Assembly: GCA_045599385.1 (NCBI GenBank)
Contig: JAZRVW010000018.1
Span: 1 to 27,388, forward strand
Direction: 5' to 3'
Source: F23-B02 sp045599385
GTDB taxonomy: Bacteria; Bacillota; Clostridia; Oscillospirales; Oscillospiraceae
Length of the DNA: 27,388 bases
Shown piece after piece: positions 6,246 to 13,727 of the stretch (the stretch's first letter is position 1; each line of letters starts with the position of its first letter). The position numbers were made by a program, and so were the translations under genes. The notes beneath the pieces were generated by a model. That model saw only the letters and a program-made list of their open reading frames with translations, did no database searches and was not told the DNA's origin.

Positions 6246-8876
6246 TTAGTGTTGATCGCGAATGGCTGCCTGTGCTGCTGCCAGACGTGCGATGGGAACG
6301 CGGAAGGGGCTGCAGGAAACGTAGTCGAGACCAACCTTGTGGCAGAATTCCACGGAGGAGGGGTCGCCGCCGTGCTCGCCGCAGATGCCGAGGTGAAGCT
6401 CGGGACGGGTTGCGCGGCCCAGCTTGCATGCCATTTCTACCAGCTTGCCTACGCCGGTCTGATCCAGCTTTGCAAAGGGATCGTTTTCGTAAATCTTCTT
6501 GTCGTAGTAAGCGCCCAGGAACTTGCCTGCATCGTCACGGCTGAAGCCGAAGGTCATGTGGGTAAGGTCGTTGGTGCCGAAGGAGAAGAACTCTGCTTCC
6601 TTTGCGATGTCATCTGCGGTGAGTGCAGCTCTGGGAATCTCAATCATGGTACCCACGAGGTACTTCATGTCGATGCCGCTTTCGGCTATGATTGCGTCAG
6701 CGTTTTTGACAACAACGTCCTTGACGTACTTGAGCTCCTTGACTTCGCCAACCAGAGGAATCATGATTTCGGGAACCATGGTCCAGTCGGGGTGACGCTT
6801 CTGAACATTGATTGCCGCATTGATGACGGCTCTTGTCTGCATTGCGGCGATTTCGGGATAAGTTACAGCCAGACGGCAGCCGCGGTGGCCCATCATGGGG
6901 TTGAACTCGTGGAGGGATGCGATAAGGGCCTTGATAGCCTCAACGGGCTTGCCCTGAGCGTCTGCGAGAGCCTTGATATCTGCTTCCTCGGTGGGAACGA
7001 ACTCGTGGAGAGGAGGATCGAGGAAACGGATAGTTACGGGGCAGCCTTCCATTGCTTCGTAGATACCCTCGAAGTCAGCCTGCTGCATGGGCTGGAGCTT
7101 TGCAAGAGCAGCTTCGCGCTCTTCAACTGTGTCGGAGCAGATCATTTCGCGGAAAGCGGCGATTCTGTCGGCGTTGAAGAACATATGCTCGGTACGGGTG
7201 AGACCGATGCCCTGTGCGCCAAGCTCACGTGCCTTGCGAGCATCGGCGGGGGTGTCGGCATTGGTGCGGACTTTCAGGCGGCGGAACTCATCGGCCCATG
7301 CCATGATACGTCCGAACTCGCCTGCGATGGTTGCGTCAACGGTGGGAATGATGCCGTCGTAAATCTTGCCGGTGGAGCCGTCGATGGAGATGAAGTCGCC
7401 CTCGCAGAAGGTCTTGCCTGCAAGCTCGAACTTCTTGTTTTCTTCGTCCATCTTAATTTCGCCGCAGCCGGAAACACAGCACTTGCCCATGCCGCGTGCA
7501 ACAACTGCCGCGTGGGAAGTCATGCCGCCGCGGGCGGTGAGGATGCCCTGTGCGGCCTTCATGCCCTCGATGTCCTCGGGAGAGGTCTCGAGACGGACAA
7601 GGACTACCTTTTCGCCGCGCTCTTTCCATTCCTTTGCGTCCTCAGCGGTGAAGACGACCTTGCCGCAGGCTGCGCCGGGAGATGCGCCCAGGCCCTTGCC
7701 CATGGGGGTAGCTGCCTTAAGTGCCGCTGCGTCAAACTGGGGGTGGAGCAGGGTGTCAAGGTTTCTGGGGTCTATCATTGCAACTGCTTCTTTTTCGCTT
7801 ATCATGCCTTCGTCGACGAGATCGCAGGCAATCTTGAGGGCCGCCTGAGCGGTACGCTTGCCGTTACGGGTCTGGAGCATGTAAAGCTTGCCGTTTTCAA
7901 CGGTGAACTCCATGTCCTGCATATCGCGGTAGTGGTTTTCGAGGGTGGCGCATACGGAAACGAACTGTGCGTATGCTTCGGGGAACTTCTCTGCCATCTG
8001 TGCGATGGGCATGGGGGTGCGGACGCCTGCAACAACGTCTTCGCCCTGGGCATTGGTGAGGAACTCGCCCATGAGCTTCTTCTCGCCGGTGGCGGGGTCA
8101 CGGGTGAATGCAACGCCGGTGCCGCAGTCGTCGCCCATGTTGCCGAAGGCCATCATCTGAACGTTGACAGCGGTGCCCCAGCTGTAAGGAATGTCATTGT
8201 CGCGGCGGTAAACATTTGCGCGGGGGTTGTCCCAGCTTCTGAAAACTGCCTTGATTGCGCCCATGAGCTGTTCCTTGGGGTCGGTGGGGAAATCAACACC
8301 GATCTTGGCCTTGTACTCGGCCTTAAACTGCATTGCCAGCTCCTTGAGGTCATCGGCGGTAAGCTCAACGTCCTGCTTTACGCCGCGGGCTTCCTTCATT
8401 TCGTCAATAAGCTGTTCGAAGTACTTCTTGCCTACTTCCATAACAACGTCGGAATACATCTGAATGAAACGGCGGTAGCAGTCCCATGCCCAGCGGGGAT
8501 TACCGGACTTCTTTGCCATAACATCTACTACGTCCTCGTTAAGACCGAGGTTCAGAATGGTGTCCATCATGCCGGGCATGGACGCGCGGGCGCCGCTTCG
8601 TACGGAAACGAGGAGAGGATTCTCAAGGTCGCCGAACTTCTTGCCGGTGATTTCTTCCATCTTTTCGATATATTCCATGATTTCGGCCATGATTTCGTCG
8701 TTAATCTGGCGGCCGTCCTCATAGTACTGGGTGCATGCTTCGGTGGTAATGGTGAATCCCTGGGGTACGGGAAGACCGATGTTGGTCATCTCTGCAAGGT
8801 TTGCGCCCTTTCCGCCGAGCAGCTCACGCATTTTTGCATTGCCTTCGGAGAACAGATAAACATACTTCTTGCTCAT
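6246..8876 (-). CDS. ppdK: Pyruvate, phosphate dikinase
   Basis: An 876-residue cytoplasmic enzyme that interconverts pyruvate + ATP + Pi and PEP + AMP + PPi. Seen in order: the N-terminal ATP-grasp nucleotide-binding domain with LLGGKGANLAEM (about 20-31), the swivelling phosphohistidine domain with GGMTSHAAVVARG, where His455 aligns with the catalytic His455 of the Clostridium symbiosum enzyme, and the C-terminal PEP/pyruvate TIM barrel with GICGEHGG, where Cys832 matches the general acid/base Cys831. The length is that of bacterial PPDK (about 875). The ribosome site is AAAGGA. It lies 60 bases downstream of pckG on the same strand without a terminator, so the two are probably co-transcribed. 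Two tandem terminators end the unit. Confidence 0.97.
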   Translation of the reverse strand: MSKKYVYLFSEGNAKMRELLGGKGANLAEMTNIGLPVPQGFTITTEACTQYYEDGRQINDEIMAEIMEYIEKMEEITGKKFGDLENPLLVSVRSGARASMPGMMDTILNLGLNEDVVDVMAKKSGNPRWAWDCYRRFIQMYSDVVMEVGKKYFEQLIDEMKEARGVKQDVELTADDLKELAMQFKAEYKAKIGVDFPTDPKEQLMGAIKAVFRSWDNPRANVYRRDNDIPYSWGTAVNVQMMAFGNMGDDCGTGVAFTRDPATGEKKLMGEFLTNAQGEDVVAGVRTPMPIAQMAEKFPEAYAQFVSVCATLENHYRDMQDMEFTVENGKLYMLQTRNGKRTAQAALKIACDLVDEGMISEKEAVAMIDPRNLDTLLHPQFDAAALKAATPMGKGLGASPGAACGKVVFTAEDAKEWKERGEKVVLVRLETSPEDIEGMKAAQGILTARGGMTSHAAVVARGMGKCCVSGCGEIKMDEENKKFELAGKTFCEGDFISIDGSTGKIYDGIIPTVDATIAGEFGRIMAWADEFRRLKVRTNADTPADARKARELGAQGIGLTRTEHMFFNADRIAAFREMICSDTVEEREAALAKLQPMQQADFEGIYEAMEGCPVTIRFLDPPLHEFVPTEEADIKALADAQGKPVEAIKALIASLHEFNPMMGHRGCRLAVTYPEIAAMQTRAVINAAINVQKRHPDWTMVPEIMIPLVGEVKELKYVKDVVVKNADAIIAESGIDMKYLVGTMIEIPRAALTADDIAKEAEFFSFGTNDLTHMTFGFSRDDAGKFLGAYYDKKIYENDPFAKLDQTGVGKLVEMACKLGRATRPELHLGICGEHGGDPSSVEFCHKVGLDYVSCSPFRVPIARLAAAQAAIRDQH

Positions 8877-8936
8877 TGATTCAAATTCCTTTCTATTGAA
8901 CCCTCCGACGCAGGCTGCTCCGGAGGAAAAATTAAC

Positions 8937-10700
8937 TTATTTCAGGTTTGCTTCCAGCTTGTCGATTTCCTCAGCAAGCACCTTGGGGAGCTTTTCGCCG
9001 AACTGTGCGTAATACTCGCGGATGCCCTTGCATTCCTCAAGCCACAGCTCCTTGTCAACGCTCAGCAGATCCTTTACGGTTTCGAGGGAAACGTCAACGC
9101 CCTCAAGGTTGATGTCCTCGGGCTTGGGCTCGAAGCCGATTTCGGTTTCGACTGCGTCCTTCTCACCGAAGCAGCGTCCGAGGATCCACTCGACAACGCG
9201 GAGATTGTCGCCGAAGCCGGGCCACTGGAAGTTGCCCTCGTCATCGGTGCGGAACCAGTTGACGTTGAAGATTTTGGGAGGATTGGAGAGCTTTTCGCCC
9301 ATGTCGATCCAGTGCTGCCAGTAATCGCCCATGTTGTAACCGCAGAAGGGACGCATTGCCATGGGGCCGCGGCGGACAACGCCCACCTGACCGACTGCTG
9401 CTGCGGTGGTTTCGGAGGCCATGATGGAGCCGACGAAAACGCCGTGGTTCCAGTCACGAGACTGATATACCAGAGGAGCGGTCTTTGCGCGGCGGCCGCC
9501 GAAGATGATTGCGGAGATGGGAACGCCGGTCTTGCCCTCAAACTCGGGGCTGATGCAGGGGCAGTTTGCCGCAGGTGCGGTGAAGCGGGAGTTGGGGTGT
9601 GCGCCCTTGCTTCCGTCGGTGCAGTCCCACTTTTCGCCCTTCCAGTTCTCTGCGTTCTTGGGAGGATTCTTATCCATGCCCTCCCACCATACCGTGTTGT
9701 CGTCAAGATTGTGAACGACATTGGTGAAGATGGTGTTCTTCTTGGTTGCGGCAAGTGCATTGGGGTTAGACTTGTTGCTGGTGCCGGGTGCAACGCCGAA
9801 GAAGCCGTTTTCGGGGTTTACTGCCCAGAGTCTGCCGTCGGAGCCGATGCGGAGCCATGCGATGTCATCGCCCACAGTCCAGCACTTCCAGCCCTTTTCG
9901 CGATAAGCCTCGGGAGGAATGAGCATTGCAAGATTGGTCTTGCCGCAGGCGGAGGGGAATGCGCCGCAGACGTAGCGGATTTCGCCTTCGGGATTTTCTA
10001 CGCCGAGAATGAGCATGTGCTCTGCCATCCAGTCCTCGTCACGTCCGAGAACGGAGGCAATACGCAGGGCGAAGCACTTTTTGCCCAAAAGGACATTGCC
10101 GCCATAGCCGCTGTTTACGGACATAATGGTGTTGTCCTCGGGGAAGTGGACAATGTAGCGCTTTTCGGGGTCAAGCTCCGCCTTGGAGTGAAGACCCTTG
10201 ATATAGTCTGCGCTGTCACCCAGCTGGTCAAGCACCTGCTGACCGATGCGGGTCATGATTGCCATGGACAGAACAACGTAAATGCTGTCGGTAAGCTCGA
10301 TGCCGTACTTGGCAAAGTCGGAGCCCACAACGCCCATGGAATAAGGGATCACATACATGGTGCGTCCCTTCATTGAGCCGTCATAGATTTCATAAAGCTT
10401 TGCGTACATCTCCTGAGGGTCCATCCAGTTATTTGTAGGACCTGCGTCCTCCTGACGTCTGGAGCAGATGAAGGTGCGGCCTTCAACACGGGCTACGTCG
10501 TTGACGTCGCTGCGGTGCAGATAGCAGCCGGGAAGCTTTTCCTCATTGAGCTTGATCATTTCACCGGTGGACATGCCGATCTTGCGAAGCTCTTCAAGCT
10601 GCTCTTCGCTGCCGTCAATCCATACGATTTCATCGGGCTTGCACAGCGCGGCCATTTCGTCAACCCACTTGGTGATATGCTCGTTGGACGTTAATTTCAT
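8937..10700 (-). CDS. pckG: Phosphoenolpyruvate carboxykinase (GTP)
   Basis: A 587-residue enzyme that interconverts oxaloacetate + GTP and PEP + CO2 + GDP. It is the GTP type: FPSACGKTNLAML carries the kinase-1a loop with the reactive Cys252 and Lys254, followed by the GDDIAW metal site, a nucleotide-binding region and the GTP-class FGGRRAKTAPLVYQS segment. The length is close to the 590-620 usual for the class. The start ATG at 10698-10700 has a GGGAGGA site. It precedes ppdK (60-base gap) and follows rsmA (81-base gap). I could not fix a convincing promoter in the latter gap, although the region is AT-rich. In anaerobes the enzyme may run towards oxaloacetate in fermentation or towards PEP in gluconeogenesis. 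Confidence 0.96.
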   Translation of the reverse strand: MKLTSNEHITKWVDEMAALCKPDEIVWIDGSEEQLEELRKIGMSTGEMIKLNEEKLPGCYLHRSDVNDVARVEGRTFICSRRQEDAGPTNNWMDPQEMYAKLYEIYDGSMKGRTMYVIPYSMGVVGSDFAKYGIELTDSIYVVLSMAIMTRIGQQVLDQLGDSADYIKGLHSKAELDPEKRYIVHFPEDNTIMSVNSGYGGNVLLGKKCFALRIASVLGRDEDWMAEHMLILGVENPEGEIRYVCGAFPSACGKTNLAMLIPPEAYREKGWKCWTVGDDIAWLRIGSDGRLWAVNPENGFFGVAPGTSNKSNPNALAATKKNTIFTNVVHNLDDNTVWWEGMDKNPPKNAENWKGEKWDCTDGSKGAHPNSRFTAPAANCPCISPEFEGKTGVPISAIIFGGRRAKTAPLVYQSRDWNHGVFVGSIMASETTAAAVGQVGVVRRGPMAMRPFCGYNMGDYWQHWIDMGEKLSNPPKIFNVNWFRTDDEGNFQWPGFGDNLRVVEWILGRCFGEKDAVETEIGFEPKPEDINLEGVDVSLETVKDLLSVDKELWLEECKGIREYYAQFGEKLPKVLAEEIDKLEANLK

Positions 10701-10781
10701 AGTATTTCCTCCCTTTCAATTTTCAGTCATTTACTATGATTAGACTAACACTTTATAATGTAATTTATCAATGCACTTTGC

Positions 10782-11651
10782 TTACAAATTTTTGTGTGAA
10801 AAATCAAAAATCGCATCTGCGATTTTTGCAAAATCACCAATAGCCAAAACTTCTCCACGGATTTTTGCATCAAAGCCGCAGGAAACAATGATATTCTCAA
10901 GCCTTTCCTTGCCGATTTCACCGAAGCCGGCAGACAGCGCGTTCAGCAGAGTCTTGCGGCGCATACCGAAGGCGGCACGGACAACGCGGAAGAAAATGTC
11001 CTTATCCTTAACCTCCACGGGCGGCTTTTCCCTTGTTTTCAGACGTATGACCGAAGATGTTACCTTCGGCTGAGGAATGAAGCAGGAGGGCGGCACGTCA
11101 AAGAGAATTTCCGGCTCGGCATACCATTGCACAAGCACCGTAAACGCGCCGTAATCGGAGGTATTTTCCCTGGCGCAGATGCGCTTTGCCACCTCTTTCT
11201 GTATCATAACCGTTATGCCGTCAAAGCAACCCGCCTCAAGAAATGCCGTAATAAGCGGAGTTGTCACATTGTAGGGCAGATTGGCGCAGACACAGGCACG
11301 CATATCCCCGAATTTTTCCTTAACCAGTTCCGGCAGGTTCTGCTTCAGCACATCGCCGAAAACTATCTCCACATTATCCCTGCCCGCAAGGGTTTCCTTG
11401 AGAACGGGCTTCAGCGCCTTGTCAAGCTCGATGGCGCATACCTTTCCCGCTCTGACGGAAAGCTGCTCGGTTAAACAGCCTATGCCCGGGCCCACCTCGA
11501 TAACACCCGTGTTTCCGTCAAGCAGCGCCTCGTCGGCAATCTGCTCCGGTACCCACGCGGCAGTCAGAAAATTCTGCCCCATGGATTTCGAGAAATGAAA
11601 TCCGTGGCGTCCGAGTAATTCCTTTATGTCGTTAATGTTTGTAAGATTCAT
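10782..11651 (-). CDS. rsmA: 16S rRNA (adenine1518/1519-N6)-dimethyltransferase
   Basis: A 289-residue RsmA/KsgA that dimethylates two adjacent adenines in helix 45 of 16S rRNA late in small-subunit assembly. Seen: SMGQNFL near the N-terminus, SAM-binding IEVGPGIGCLTEQL (motif I), ELDKAL, FGDVL, and the catalytic motif NLPYNVTTPLI; the C-terminal part has FIPQPKVTSSVIRL. Length is normal. The start ATG at 11649-11651 has a poor ribosome site (GAGAT at best). A palindromic repeat ends 20 bases before it. The last codons contain a perfect 9-bp inverted repeat (10806-10827) followed by a T-rich run on the coding strand. Confidence 0.96.
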   Translation of the reverse strand: MNLTNINDIKELLGRHGFHFSKSMGQNFLTAAWVPEQIADEALLDGNTGVIEVGPGIGCLTEQLSVRAGKVCAIELDKALKPVLKETLAGRDNVEIVFGDVLKQNLPELVKEKFGDMRACVCANLPYNVTTPLITAFLEAGCFDGITVMIQKEVAKRICARENTSDYGAFTVLVQWYAEPEILFDVPPSCFIPQPKVTSSVIRLKTREKPPVEVKDKDIFFRVVRAAFGMRRKTLLNALSAGFGEIGKERLENIIVSCGFDAKIRGEVLAIGDFAKIADAIFDFSHKNL

Positions 11652-11671
11652 AGGTTTATCTCATTTCTACG

Positions 11672-11743
11672 GTAGGGAACGGTCTTGACCGTTCCGCTTA
11701 CAGAAAATGCATACTTTGCGGAACGGATAAATCCGTTCCCTAC
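11672..11743. repeat. REPIN-like pair of inverted palindromes
   Basis: Two hairpin units face each other: GTAGGGAACGG-TCTTGA-CCGTTCCGC (11672-11697) and GCGGAACGG-ATAAAT-CCGTTCCCTAC (11718-11743), separated by 20 bases. The outer 11 bases and inner 9 bases of each are exact inverted copies of the other, so the whole 72-base element is palindromic at two levels. This is the layout of REP doublets (REPINs) or small MITEs. It fills most of the trmD-rsmA gap. Copy number in the genome cannot be seen from here. Confidence 0.75.
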
Positions 11744-11785
11744 AGGATAACCGCCTGCGTCGGACGGCCGACGGGTTTCTGCCCG

Positions 11786-13066
11786 TTACAGAAGCTTTTC
11801 AAAGGCCTGCCGCGCAGGATCGTGTCCGGGCTCGGAGGACACCTGCACATTGCCGCGGTAAACATAGCCGTTGCGCTTAAGAAGCGCCAGCATCGCCTTG
11901 TTCTTGCGGTGGGTATCCACACGCATTTCGTAAATGCCCTTGCTCTTCGCGATTTCCTCCGCGAATTCGTAAATCCTGTCCGACAGTCCCGTGCCGCGAA
12001 ATTCCGCCGCAACCGCCGCACGATGCACCGTGCAGTATTTGTCCGTGCCGTGCCATCTGCCGTCAGTCAAGTTTGCATAATCTTCTTCGGGTGTGTCCGT
12101 CATTGTGAAGAAGCCTGCCATTCTGCCGCCGTATTCTATGACATAGCAGATGCCCTTTTCAAAGTCGCTGCGGAAGTTCTCCTCCGCGGGATAAGGTCCC
12201 TGCCACTGATCCACACGGTGCTTTTTAAGAAGGTTTCTCGCCTGCCGTACAATGAGCATTATGCCCTCAAGGTCAGCTTCATCTGCGATTCGGTAAGTAA
12301 CGGGCTCCGTAAGCTTCATGCGGCTGCGTTCCTTCCTGATTTCCTCAACAAGCTTCAGGTCTTTTTTGTCCGTAAGCTCCAGCTTTTCAAAAAGGTCGGG
12401 GCGCTTGTCCATGGTGCGCTCAAGGCTCTTTTTGCGCCGCCATTCGTCAACTTTTGCATGGTCGCCTTTTATCAGAACCTCAGGCACTTTTCTGCCCTGC
12501 CATACCTCCGGACGCGTGTACTGGGGATACTCAAGAAGTCCGTCCCAATGGCTCTCGCCCGTGAAGCACTCATCATCGGAAAGCACGCCCGGCACCATGC
12601 GGCAAACGGAATCCGCCACCGCCATGGCGGCAATCTCTCCGCCCGTCAGAACAAAGTCGCCGAGTGAAATTTCCTCGTCAACGCACTCCTCGATAAAGCG
12701 CTCGTCAATGCCCTCATAATGACCGCACACAAGCACAAGATGGTCATAGTCGTTTTTAAGGCGCTTTGCCACCTCCTGCGTGTAGGGCTTGCCCTGAGGC
12801 GACATATAAATCACGCGGCTTTTTCTGTCCTTTGCGGTTGACATAATGTCATCAAGACAGGATTTCAGCGGCTGAGCCATCATGACGCAGCCCCAGCCTC
12901 CTCCGTAGGGATAATCGTCCACCTGCATCTGCTTGTTTTCGGTATAATCGCGTATCTGAACGCAGTTTATTTCCACAATTCCCTTCTTTGCCGCACGGCC
13001 TATGATGCTCTCATGCAGCACGGCGTTCACGGTGTCGGGAAACAGGGTCATTATATCAATTCTCAT
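11786..13066 (-). CDS. trmD: tRNA (guanine37-N1)-methyltransferase fused to a GNAT acetyltransferase
   Basis: A 426-residue protein from the ATG at 13064-13066. This start fits TrmD (MRIDIMTLFPDTV) and has GAGGG at 9 bases; a GTG two codons earlier has its ribosome site too close. Residues 1 to about 248 are TrmD: YGGGWGCVMMAQP, then the knot motifs LVCGHYEGIDERF and SLGDFVLTGGEIAAM. It methylates G37 of tRNAs with SAM to prevent frameshifting. From about residue 250 a GNAT N-acetyltransferase follows with no stop: DQWQGPYP, an acetyl-CoA loop FRGTGLS and a C-terminal RNGYVYRGNV. TrmD is normally about 240-250 residues and separate. An internal ATG at 12317-12319 has AGGAAGG upstream, so the GNAT part might also be made alone. 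rimM ends 2 bases before the start. Confidence 0.93.
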   Translation of the reverse strand: MRIDIMTLFPDTVNAVLHESIIGRAAKKGIVEINCVQIRDYTENKQMQVDDYPYGGGWGCVMMAQPLKSCLDDIMSTAKDRKSRVIYMSPQGKPYTQEVAKRLKNDYDHLVLVCGHYEGIDERFIEECVDEEISLGDFVLTGGEIAAMAVADSVCRMVPGVLSDDECFTGESHWDGLLEYPQYTRPEVWQGRKVPEVLIKGDHAKVDEWRRKKSLERTMDKRPDLFEKLELTDKKDLKLVEEIRKERSRMKLTEPVTYRIADEADLEGIMLIVRQARNLLKKHRVDQWQGPYPAEENFRSDFEKGICYVIEYGGRMAGFFTMTDTPEEDYANLTDGRWHGTDKYCTVHRAAVAAEFRGTGLSDRIYEFAEEIAKSKGIYEMRVDTHRKNKAMLALLKRNGYVYRGNVQVSSEPGHDPARQAFEKLL

Positions 13067-13068
13067 GC

Positions 13069-13557
13069 TCACATTCCCTCGATAAGACGGACTTTTACAA
13101 TGCCCTTGTCGGCATCGGTTTTGAGGATAAACTCTGGCACGGCGGGGATAAGATGCTCGGTTTCGCCCTTGACGACGTATACGGCAGAGGCGGGAGTTTC
13201 CATGATTTCGGTGAGCTTGCCGATTTCATTGCCGTTCTCGTCAATTACCGCTGCGCCGATGATATCCTGCAGGAAGAAGCTTCCTCTGGGAAGCTTTGCG
13301 TCCTTGCGGTCAATGAACACGGTTTTGTTCTTAAAGCACATTGCCGCGTTTACGTCCGCTACACCCTCAAGGGCTGTTATGAGCATATCCTTGTGGGGAC
13401 GTGCCGACTGCACCTTGAAGGGCATTCCGTCAATATATAAGGTCTTGAAGCGCTTCATAAATTCGGGGCTGTCAAGCCAAACCTGAATTTTGACCTCGCC
13501 GCGCACACCGTGGGTGTTGACGATTTTTCCCGCTTCAATATATCTCTGTTTGTCCAT
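13069..13557 (-). CDS. rimM: Ribosome maturation factor RimM
   Basis: A 162-residue RimM, which binds S19 and helps mature the 30S head. Seen: the N-terminal barrel with AGKIVNTHGVRGEVKIQ near 8-24, the linker LPRGSFFLQDIIG, and the PRC-barrel ending LIPAVPEFILKTD...IVKVRLIEGM. I chose the ATG at 13555-13557 because GGAGG stands 8 bases upstream and the family alignment begins there; an upstream in-frame extension (to 13599) runs through the promoter region. It is followed at once by trmD. Normally it sits in one operon with rpsP and khpA, but here another gene lies between and rimM has its own promoter. Confidence 0.95.
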   Translation of the reverse strand: MDKQRYIEAGKIVNTHGVRGEVKIQVWLDSPEFMKRFKTLYIDGMPFKVQSARPHKDMLITALEGVADVNAAMCFKNKTVFIDRKDAKLPRGSFFLQDIIGAAVIDENGNEIGKLTEIMETPASAVYVVKGETEHLIPAVPEFILKTDADKGIVKVRLIEGM

Positions 13558-13582
13558 AGGAAATACCTCCATACTTATACAT

Positions 13583-13616
13583 AGTATAATGTACCACAAT
13601 GGGAGTAATTTAACAA
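13583..13616 (-). promoter_or_regulatory. Probable rimM-trmD promoter
   Basis: Minus strand: TTGTTA (13611-13616), 17-base spacer, TACATT (13588-13593). An overlapping TATACT (13583-13588) is a better -10 box but lacks a well-spaced -35. Either gives a leader of about 20-25 bases to the rimM ATG. Confidence 0.45.
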
Positions 13617-13659
13617 GAAAAACAGCTTTTTTGTGTCCATAAAAATCTCAAAATGCAGA

Positions 13660-13688
13660 TTGACAGTTCTTTCATTCATACTTATAAT
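13660..13688 (+). promoter_or_regulatory. Perfect consensus sigma-A promoter of the SGNH hydrolase
   Basis: TTGACA (13660-13665), exactly 17 bases, TATAAT (13683-13688): all twelve consensus positions match. The predicted start is near 13695, giving a leader of about 33 bases with GGAGG at 13716-13720. Confidence 0.85.
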
Positions 13689-13727
13689 AATAAATCACAG
13701 TCAAAAATAATATCCGGAGGAAATTCA

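Noticed and set aside
6249..8879. An 876-codon open frame on the plus strand opposite ppdK
   Set aside because: It mirrors ppdK almost base for base, has a low-complexity His/Cys/Gly/Val-rich translation and no family resemblance. It arises from the biased third positions of ppdK.
8877..8936. An inverted repeat (CCTCCG / CGGAGG) between pckG and ppdK as a terminator
   Set aside because: Only a 6-bp stem with a large loop and no U-run, so it is unlikely to separate the two genes.
9312..10376. A 354-codon plus-strand frame opposite pckG
   Set aside because: It is antisense to well-supported PEPCK motifs; its composition is typical of a shadow frame.
13069..13072. A GTG start for trmD overlapping the rimM stop
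   Set aside because: The ribosome site would be only 3 bases away, and the family alignment begins at the ATG two codons later.
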